NCBI RefSeq assembly: GCF_032362555.1
Contig: NC_083531.1
Span: 2,170,001-2,234,000 of the forward strand
Source: Amyelois transitella
Taxonomy: Eukaryota; Arthropoda; Insecta; Lepidoptera; Pyralidae
DNA: 64,000 bases
Direction of reading: 5' to 3'
Numbering within the stretch: position 1 is the first letter of the stretch; every line of letters starts with the position of its first letter. The notes beneath the pieces were generated by a model. That model was given only the letters and a program-made list of their open reading frames with translations. It was not told the DNA's origin and searched no databases. Below are positions 31,101 through 41,500 of the stretch, in pieces. Both the position numbers and the translations under genes were made by a program.

Positions 31101-33784
31101 ACGCCTTAGTTAAGATCACCTTGTTTTCGGAACGGGCGGTTATGTGTGGAAGTGCCAAGGCCAGTCGTTTTAGATCATTTAATATCTAAGCCAAACGCAT
31201 ACAATACGATTGTAGCTATAAATGAGTAAATGTTATATCTACCTATCTATGTATACTTTTTGCTGGGAATGCGTACCTACTTGCCGCGGTTCTAACAGGT
31301 TATATAAAATAGGTGATAAATAAAAAACAAATAATAAAAGAAAACACAATATATTTTAATAGTAGATAATTACAGCGGAATATACACGATTGGGAGGTGT
31401 TAAAAGCACAAAAGTATTTCATAAAAGCTCTGTGGCCACCTGTGCTTCACAAATAACAACGTATTACATTGTAATTCAAGAAATAGCTAAGCTATTAGTA
31501 TTCTTTATCCGGATTTAGCGAAATACATCTATCATTACATCATTTACATACAAGTATCGTCAAACAACAAAAAAAATAAAAGTTCAGTCCAGCGCAAAAT
31601 TCCAGCAATTACGAAAATTTCCTAAGAAATTCGAAAGCCGCTTTAAAATACGATACAGTGAAATAATAAGAAAATGAAGACTTATTTTTAAATTATTGGT
31701 GTAAGCAAAGAAGTAACAATCACTGAGAAAGAGAACAGAAAACAGAAAAGCCTCATAACACTGCTATCAATTATAGATTTTTGCACTCTGAATACACACT
31801 TCACAGTCTTACAAATTAATAATGACAGTTAATAAAGAAACAAGTTTTGTAAAATCCAATTGTGGATTATTTTATGATTAAGATTAAGACTAAACAAACG
31901 GCAATATAAAACGTCCCGTTTGACAGATTATTCTGTTAAGAACTTAAAAAAATATTAAAACATTTCAGTTAATATATTCTGATTTTAATAGCAGATAGTG
32001 TCGAATCGTTATCTACTATTATACATGCAGAAAAGCTTTATACAAGTCTTGATTATAACAAAATTTCAAAGCCAAGAAAATCAAAGTTAATAGTGTAAGT
32101 TTGTTCCTATTTATAACAGTGATTGATGTGTTAATTAGCACCTAGTCACTTTTGGTGTATGAGTTTTAAAAAAAATACTCTGTATATAGTCTGTGCAAGT
32201 CTGCATTACATTTTTTTACCTTACCGTATGAGGCGAGTAAATTTATCTGTAGGCCATTGTGAGTTTGTCGTGTATGTTAACCGTGCTATACCTACACATA
32301 TACCGTTTCATCCGGTTACATTTAACTTTTTCTAGAGAAGACTCGAAAGACGCCAATGACTACGACACAATGAAATGGTCACAAATCAATGAAATTGCAA
32401 ACCTTCTATAAGTCGCTAATTTGGTTTTCATTTCCTAGCCTGGGTTTGAACCACACCATCCAGTGCCGTAGGAAGTGAGTAAAGAACATATGCATGAATT
32501 AGAACTTCATTATATAGGTCATAATTTCCAAGACATGATGCGACTATGCACACGACATTTTTTACAGTGAGAAAATGCATCTGTATGTGCCTTCTTTCGT
32601 GTATAGTGCTAGATTAAAAGCATTAGATATATTATACATGCTGTTTTTATACCATGGGATATAAACTCAGCGACTGAATAAAACCCAGACTAAACGTCGT
32701 CGGCACAAAATATAATATGAAATTGTATGCAATCTAGCACTGATCCGCGCTATAGTATCTGAACTCAATATTTGGGAGTTAGGTATATTGTACAAGGACT
32801 GGACGAAATTAGAACAAATTATTTTAAGGGACTTTCGGCACAGAAAAAAATCGAAATATGTTCTAAAGGACGCTTCATTAGCATAAAAATAAACATTTAT
32901 TTAGGCATTGCAATCATTTCATGCGTTCCTTGTACAACGAATTACAACTAAAACAAAATAAACATGTTCTACCAGTATATTTTCTAAATAATATACACAT
33001 AAAGTGCTTATATTATACAGTTATATTTTATTTGACAAAAAAAACGCACGTGTTATATTCAATAATTTTGCTGATTCAAAAACCCATTCACTTTCCATAT
33101 TCACACACAATTTTGATACCAAATAATTAATAACTAAAAAAAAATATGATGAATCCGGAACTTTTACTGTAATAATAAGTTTTCACAATCTTACGAGTAT
33201 TAGTCCCGTCTCCCCGGGGAAAGCCCCTCGATTAAAGGAATAGGTACTTATACACAGTGCAACCATTTTACACTCAGTGTTTATTCCCTTAGTCGCTACT
33301 TACATTTTGGTTTCTTTAATACCAGGCAGATTTTCAGATTCAAGTTTAGTTTAGTAGTACTATACAAAACCTTGGACAATTATTTATATCAATCATAAAA
33401 ATTCCGACTTCCACATATGTACGAGATGGTATATTTTTTTCATATAAAACCAACTAAATTTTCTCAGAAAGTTTGTCAGGTGTTCAAAGAGCCGCCAAGC
33501 AGACACATATTACCTATACACGGATTATATGTGCATTTCAAATCGAAAAATTTCAAACCTCAATTTTTTACAATTATACCTCGTCAGGGGTGTACCACGC
33601 CCTGAAATATTTAAAATTAAATAAAATTCTCTACATGATGACTTTGACGTTATCCAAAGTTTCAGTTAAAAAAACCCATCCTGATGATATTTGAAACTTC
33701 GAAAAGAAGTTGTTTTAGTTACAAACTATAGCGAAACTAACGTTGTGTGAATATTTACTCTATCACTTTCCTTCCATCTTGGCA

Positions 33785-33932
33785 AAAGGTCAGGTCAAGA
33801 GTTTCCTAACCCGACGAGCTTGCATGAAGAGTTATGAACGTGGACGAAGCGATAGAATAGTATGCAGGGATTGTGGCAAGTGGCATGATGTAGTTTCTGC
33901 CTTCCCCTTCCGGGAAAAAGCGTGACTTTATT
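33785..33932 (+). mobile_element. Family-B LINE tail
   Basis: KGQVKSFLTRRACMKSYERG and CRDCGKWHDVVSAFPF are recognisable, but the tail has become GTGACTTTATTTAC. This is a diverged, older copy, one of the few repeats in the 25-35 kb stretch. Confidence 0.75.
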
Positions 33933-34239
33933 TACTTCAGAATTTCTACAATAATGAATTTCATGAACTTATATTAATTAACATGGTACTCTCCCTCTAA
34001 CATTTAGTCGACGAATATACATTCCCTTGGTGACAAAAATGAATACATATTTATTTTACAGATAAAAAAGAAACATAGCTTTAATAGTTATATTACAACA
34101 TCTCTATTCCTTTACAGGCACCGTTCATTCGATGTATGATTTTCATTAAACGGAACGAAATGCTTCAGAATTTTAAAATGTTAAATAATACGGTATTATT
34201 AGACAATATAAGTAAAGGTCAAAGTCATGACCCTTTTTA

Positions 34240-34385
34240 CTTCGCCGTAATCGGGTAATGGAAGGGAATGGCTTAACAACTTGGGATTCCAAGTTGTTAA
34301 ATTTCAATTTAGACTTACAGCGGTACTTGGCATATTGTGACTACTTTGTCTACCCCGTAAGGGATAGAGAAGTAACTAAAACCTC
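34240..34385 (+). mobile_element. Old family-A-like fragment
   Basis: AACTTGGGATTCCAAG and CTACCCCGTAAGGGATAGAG are the surviving matches; it is highly diverged. Confidence 0.5.
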
Positions 34386-34853
34386 GATCTTTGACGCAAT
34401 ATCGTGCCGTTTTATGAAGATCAAACTATTTTGCATATTTGCTAACCCAAACTTGACCTATGGGATCACTCTGTATTCTATTCTCATTATTAAAAAACAA
34501 TTTAAAATCTAGATCTTTTAAACAAAAATCCATTTTTATTACTTAACCTTCTTGGTGTACAGTTAACTAAAAATGTTTCTACAACCCAAAACATCGAAAA
34601 ACAAATTCAGCAGTTGACTGTACATTTAAAAAGTTAAATTAAGCCTTGGCCTATTAAGTCTTGCCAAAGTTGTTGATCAAATGATTAAAAATATTTTTTA
34701 TTAAAGCAAATAAAACACTTAAAATGTACTTATTATGCATTAAAAATAAAAAATAAAATGTTGTCCTAATATCAGTTCCAAATATGAAAGACTCAAATGA
34801 AAAATATTAGCTAGATAAAATCAAATAAAACTGTAAACTGTAGTGTTAAAGAA

Positions 34854-34891
34854 TTCAAAACGCTGTCTTTTTTTAAAGACAGCGTTTTGAA
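34854..34891. repeat. Perfect 17-bp inverted repeat, 4-nt loop
   Basis: TTCAAAACGCTGTCTTT, TTTT, AAAGACAGCGTTTTGAA: no mismatch. In the region downstream of the THAP-like gene. Confidence 0.9.
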
Positions 34892-35334
34892 ATCGAACAC
34901 AATTTAAAATTCGAAAGTTAGTCGTCAGTTTGAAGTGGGAAATTATTCAAAATTTGAATGTTTCTAAGTTTTAACAGCTGAAAACAAAAAAAATATCAGA
35001 ACCAAAATTCGATCATGAAAGACGTATTTTTCTTTTAATCTCTTTCATATTAAACTAATTAAAAGGAGGCAGATCTGTCTCTTTCAACAACAACTATTAT
35101 AAAATGATGGATGAGTACGGAAATCTTTCAATGTAATTTTTCCCGCTTGCTAAAAATTTTCGTTTTCATTTCATATCCCTCGAACAGTATTTACAGAGCG
35201 ACCCCGGCGGTTCATCCGATGCCCTCCTGTGATTGGCTGCGCGCGTCGTTCACTCGTACACTACTTCGCACGCGATACCCGCCATACCAGTTTTCAGTCT
35301 AAAACAAAAAAAAAAAAAATACAAAATTAAAAAT

Positions 35335-35500
35335 TCTTCCTACTGGCTTTAGTCCCAATCGCATCCTCACCACTCTGGAGAGGAGCCCGGGGCATGCCTT
35401 TGACCATGGATTGAGTGAGTCAGGTTTTTACACGAAGCGACTCCAATCTCACCTCCTCAACCTTTGCAGGTGAACCTAACCCGTATTGGATCGTGACAAA
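35335..35500 (-). mobile_element. Family-G SINE, headless
   Basis: TACTGGCTTTAGTCCCAATC to CCGTATTGGATCGTGA on the plus strand, just beyond the THAP stop codon. Confidence 0.78.
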
Positions 35501-35520
35501 AGCTGCACTAGATTAATCTA

Positions 35521-35597
35521 TTCCCTTAGTCACAGTTTACGACATCCATGGAAAGTTTTTGTCCTATTAATCACTGCCAGGAACCACACAGCACACA
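35521..35597 (-). mobile_element. Family-A 5' fragment inside THAP-gene last exon
   Basis: Minus strand: GCTGTGTGGTTCCTGGCAG ... CCATGGATGTCGTAAACTG, matching the first part of family A with a small deletion. It contributes the last codons and TGA of the THAP-like frame. Confidence 0.78.
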
Positions 35598-38500
35598 AAC
35601 AACAAAGATACCAACCTAAATACTTTTTATTTTTTCTCCGGACCCTTGGAGTCTTCTGGGGCTCCTCGTACACCTCAACGGGCTGCTCAAACTCAACGGG
35701 TGTGTTCTCAATAACCCAATCACCATCCTCGCTCTTAATCTGCAACTGTTTCACTTGCTCCCGCACAGCTGAGAACTTCTTCCTCTTCTTCTTGCCGGAG
35801 TCGGTTGGCTCCTTGCGTTTCCTCGGCCTGTCCTCGAGCACCAGATGCTGGTATTCCTCGACGATATAGTTCTCGGGTTCGTAGCTAGTTGTTATTTCGA
35901 CTCCTGATGACGGGTCTACGTCCGGCAGGATGTAATAGTTGTCGAAGTCGCCCTGAAGGGTGATCTCGTTCATCTCAGCTGTGAAGTGGCGTTTCTTCTT
36001 GCCAGTGTTGCAGTGCTTGATGTAAGCGTATTTGGGTTTGTTGTCTTCGGGTATGATGTTGACCATCCACTCTGTGTTCTCAGCCGCTGGTATCTCTTTG
36101 ACCTGTGAAGGATTTTATAAATATGTACATATATATAATCATGGCAAGTGGAAAGAGGTAGTCTCTGCCTACCCCTCCGGGAAAGAGGCGTGATTTTATG
36201 TATGTATGTATAATCATGACTAGACCTTCGGTGGTCGATTTGGTAAGGTGCTTGGTTAAAATGCGTGATGCGCAAAAAGGTAAAAGTGTAAAAAACATTC
36301 ATTGGTACTATTTTTTTTTTCGATTGATTTATTTTCAAAATTAATGACGTCACACATCTAAAAAAAATATATTATATCTAAGCACCACCGCTTCGGAAGC
36401 AGCGGAACAAACTACACTGCAGCATTTTCACCGGACGTCAATATACACACGCAAACAATGAACCTACCTCCTCCATGGTGATCTCCTGCTCCTCAGCGAT
36501 CTCGTATATGAAGGTGTCAGGAATGGTGCCGTCCTCCATAATCTGCAGAACTTCACTCTGGCCAGGTTGGACTTCACCGGATGTCGAAGTTTGGGGTACT
36601 ATCTGTTAGGGAAAAAATGGAGATATAAATTAATGGTGTAGGCAACCCCTTCTTTATTTGTATTCAATTATTTATTATATATAAATATTAACAGGCAAAC
36701 CCAGCTGGCATACATATGCAAATGTGTGCCATAGCAAAAAAAAAAGTACCAGATTTTTCGGAATTCAGAAAATTCTAATAAAATAACGACCTTGTTATTA
36801 CAATCCAAACACAAAATGTCTCCCGCTATCTCGCTCATAATAGTAGTAATGACGTTTAGCTATAACGTTCCATGGACAATCGTATTTGCCTTCAGCGCTA
36901 AAATGGCGACACTCCGGTTGGCAGAATATAATAACAGCAGCCAGTCCGCTCCAGTGTGACATCGTGCCCGCTTCGGTCTCCGCGGCGGCGCCCCATCACA
37001 GCCGTGGAGCCCTATATATACATACATAAAATCACGCCTTTCCCGGAGGGGTAGGCAGAGACTACCTCTTTCCACTTGCCACGATCTCTGCACACTTCCT
37101 TCGCTTCATCCACATTCATAACTCTCTTCATGCAAGCTCGGCGGTTTCGGGTACTTTTGACCTGACCTTTTACCAGGACGTCCTTAATTTGATCAAGATA
37201 CGTTCTACGTCTATCTATCTATACATACATATTAGCACCGGACCTTCGCCTTTGGTCAACTTCAACGCTCACCAAGTAGCTCGCTATACTCTAGCGACTA
37301 CTTGTTGAATCTCGTTTTTACAGCTAAACCCACCTCTTTAAATTTGTAGTCCTAATAAAGGTTCATGTAGTTATTCTACGGATTTTGACATTATCTCTCT
37401 TACCTGCGACTTTATGCCTACAAAACTACAATTTTAGTACTATTACTCACCTCTAACATCTGTCATGCTGTATGGAGCAGAGTGTTGGACAACGAAAGTG
37501 ACGGATGAAAGGGAATTGCATGCGCGTGAGATGGGAATGTTACGATGGATGTGTGGAGTGACAAGAATGGATGAAATATGTAACGAGTATAGAGAGTGCC
37601 GTGTGGTTCCCGGTACCAATACAAAAAAAGAATAGGACCACTCCATCTCTTTCCCATGGATGTCGTAAAAGGCGACTAAGGGATAGGCTTACAAACTTGG
37701 GAGTCTTTTTTAGGCGATGGGCTAGCAACCTGTCACTATTTGAATCTCAATTCTGTCGTTAAGCCCAATAGCTGAACATGGCCTTTCAGTCTTTTCAAGA
37801 CTGTTGGCTCTGTCTATCCCGCAAGGGATATAGACGTGACCATATGTATGTATGTATATAAGAGGAAGTATGAAAGTAGCGCCAGTAAATGAAAAAAATG
37901 AATGTTAATAAGCTGGGTTGGTGCTGACACATCATGAGAAGAGAGGAAGGTCATGTTACTAAAAGAGCCTTAAATATGGAAGTGAAAGGTTCAAGAAATA
38001 GGGGAAGACCTAAAAAGAGACTGATGAACGGCGTAAAGGATAGTATGAGGAGAAAGGGAGTGACCAGTGAGATGGCAATTGACAGAAGTAATTTGAAAAA
38101 ACTAACATACTGTGCCGACCCCGCGTAGAAAGTGGGAAAGCTAATAATTATTAAGCTGGAAGAAATTTCTCTAGAAATAAGTAGTGCCCATGTACTGAAT
38201 TTCTCTTTATTTTAAGTTTTTTTTTTGCTTATTTTTCTTGTTGTACATAAATATATAAATAGCAAGCTCGTGGCAAGTGGAAAGAGGTAGTCTCTGCCTA
38301 CCCCTCCGGGAAAGAGGCGTGATTTTATATATGTACTAGCTGTGCCCGCGACTTCGTCCGCGTGGAATAGTTATTTTGGGCATCATTGAAGCCCTCAAGG
38401 ATGAATAATTTTCCCCGTTTTTTTTTTACATTTTCCATTATTTCTTCGCTCCTTTAAGTTGCAGCGTGATCTTATATAGCCTAAAGCCTTCCTCGATAAA

Positions 38501-41500
38501 TGATCTATTCAACGCAAAAATAATTTTTCATTTCGAATGAGTAGTTCCTGAGATTAGCGCGTTCAAACAAACAAACTCTTCAGCTTTATAATATTAGTAT
38601 AGATATAAATAAAGGTAACAACAAAGAAGAAGACTCACCTCTATGATCTGCTTAGGATCCTGCATTTTGGTGATGACTTGTTCCGATTGGGTGATGGACG
38701 CTTCAGCCTTGTCAGTCTCCACCTTGACAACCCACAGTTGCTTGCGCTGAAGGTTCTTGAGGGATCTGCGAAGGAATAAATTGAATAATCACTACATAGT
38801 ATAAAACAAAGTCGCTATTTTAGTCTGTTTGTGTGTATGCTTAAATCTTTAAAATTACGCAACGGATTTTGATGCGGTTTTTTGTAACAGGTAGAGTGAT
38901 TCAAGAGGAAGGTTTTTATGTATAATTTTTTCCGAATTTTGCACCCGTGCGAAGCCGGGGCGGGTCGCTAGTTTGAAAATAAAATAAAAAATAAACAAAA
39001 GTCACTCACAGATAGCCAAGAGTGTCCACCAACTGCCTCACATTCAGTCTGGATATCACTTCGGGCGCTTTCTCCTGAACTTCTACGGTGTAATTGTGTT
39101 CTATACGGATCAACTCCAACGCTGTGGACAAATATATATTGAATTAATAAAATCTATACTAATATTATAAAACTGAAGAGTTTGTTTGTTTGTTTGAACG
39201 CGCTAATCTCAGGAACTACTGGTTCGAATTGAAAAATTCTTTTTGTGTTGAATAGACCATTTATCGAGGAAGGTTGAAGGCTATATAACATCACGCTGCA
39301 ATTATTAGGAGCGAAGAGAAATAATGGAAAATGTGGAAAAAAACGGGGAAAAATCCTTGAGGGCTACAATGATGCCCAAAATAACTATTCCACGCGGACG
39401 AAGTCGCGGGCACAGCTGGTGTTAAATAAGGATGTTACATACACATATATCCCTTGCGGGGTACACAGAGCCAACAGTCTTGAAAATAATGATAGGCCAC
39501 GTTCAGCTGTTTGGCTTAAAGATGGAATAAGTGACAAATAGTGTGACAGGTTGCTAGCCCATCGCCTAAAAGAATCCCAAGTTAGAAATAATAACAGTGA
39601 GATTAAACTTACAAAGCAAATTATCTGCTTAGATATACCTACAATTGATTTTACAATCAAGTAATATTAGGAATTTTATTTCTAATAATATTTTATACCT
39701 ATTTTCAATAGGATCTAGAAATATTTTATATTTTCAACAAGTACAAATGACTTATTTGAGAATGCTGGAAGACAATGCTTTTTAATTCTCTCTCCTATAA
39801 GTTTGAAATAATGTTTGTACGTATGTATTATCTCGCGTTCCACTGAACCGATTTTGATGCGGTTTTCAGGAAAGTGTTTGTACACATAGGAGATGACATA
39901 TAACCGACTTCAAAAAGGTATGATATCGATTGGACGCGGTTTATCTTTTTACAACAATTATATTATACAAACATCAAAATGAAAATGAATGATTTGATGA
40001 ATCTATCTTTTGCTTCTAACTTATAAGTACTTCTGTGAAGTGTATGTGTGTATTATCTTTTTTTTTTTAATACAGAAATACACAATTCCCTAAAAATTTT
40101 GCCCAACGTCAGGTACTTTATGTAAAAATATGATCATTAGGACAGTTAGAAAAGAAAATGTATAAATTATTTTTGTCACATGTTTCGATGTGCAAAAATA
40201 TACTATTTTTATTTCATGAAAACCACTGGAAAATTTGAGTAGACAGAGAGTCGAAGTACAAATTTCAAAAACAGTTAATATAACAGGGTTTGTAGTGAAC
40301 GCTCATTGGTATAATACCTTTTGGTTTTTGGTGGACAAATTTTTCAAAAAGCATCTGGTATCCGTTTTTTCTCGAGTTCGCCCCTGCAACCAAGCAGAGG
40401 GGCGTATTACTCGTTTCAGCCGGAACATTCATTTCCTACCCTAGCTCTACCTGCCCCTAACTATGCATTCCCTTAGTTATTAATTATTTTCGCAATTATG
40501 GAAAAAACTTACACCTAATTTTACTTTTCAGATTTCAAAACCAAATTTCGAAATAAGAAATTTTTTCTTCCTTCAAATATCGATTTATTTATATCCCCTA
40601 AACTATTATACGATCTAATTCATTTAAATAAATAAATATTCTATTCTATCACGTCCACACTACTCAACACGCAGCCAAAAGTCTTGTAAAGACTGATAGG
40701 CCACGTTCAGCTGTTTGGCTTAATGATGGAATCGTGATTCAAATAGTGACAGGTTGCTAGCCCATCGTCTAAAAGAAGAATACCAAGTTTATTAGCCTTT
40801 ACCTTGATTGGTATTTCAAAATTTTGGAAACTCCTATTAAAGGGCACCTAATCGTTCCTATTTGCCCAAATAACATTATCAACTGAGATTGTAAGAGCAT
40901 TCTTCTAGTAAAATTTTAAACAAACAATAAAAATTCAATTTTTTTTTTGATGTAATTAACAGTATAACCGTAGGTATTTATAAATTACACTGATGTAAAG
41001 TACCTTCCGTGTCACACTTACTACCGCTGCGCCACAGAGGCAGAGTGATGATATCTAATCAGACAGGTCAGTCATCTTACCTTTCTTCTCCTCCTCGGTT
41101 GGAACGTGGAGTTCCTTCTCTTGAGGGGTCAAGAGTTCCGGGAGCATCGGGGAGTCTATCCAGAGACCCTGGTTGTCCAGCTCGAAGTGGTACCTGTGGA
41201 TTTGACGTGATGATCAAATGTTTTGGAAAATTTAGATTTTAGGAATTATGGACATAAACATTTTCCTTCATGACATAATATAAAACTCTTGTGTTATTGA
41301 GTGAAGAAAGGAAAGACAACGTTTTTGCATTTACGAGTAGTATTAATCTTTAAGTATTTACATTGTGCCGTGTGGTACCCGGCTACAATACAAATAAAGA
41401 ATAGGATCACTCTCTCCCTTTGATGTCGTAAGAGGCGACTAAGGGATAGGCTAGCTGTCACTAAATCTCAATTCCATCATAAAGCCGGGCTATCCAACGC

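Larger units (their letters stand above)
31086..35529 (-). other. Convergent gene ends; probable THAP-gene 3' UTR and spacer
   Basis: AT-rich, with only an old LINE-B tail, an old family-A fragment, a headless SINE and one palindrome. No convincing reading frame. A GC-rich island at 35195-35292 stands out. How far the THAP-gene transcript extends cannot be seen. Confidence 0.4.
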
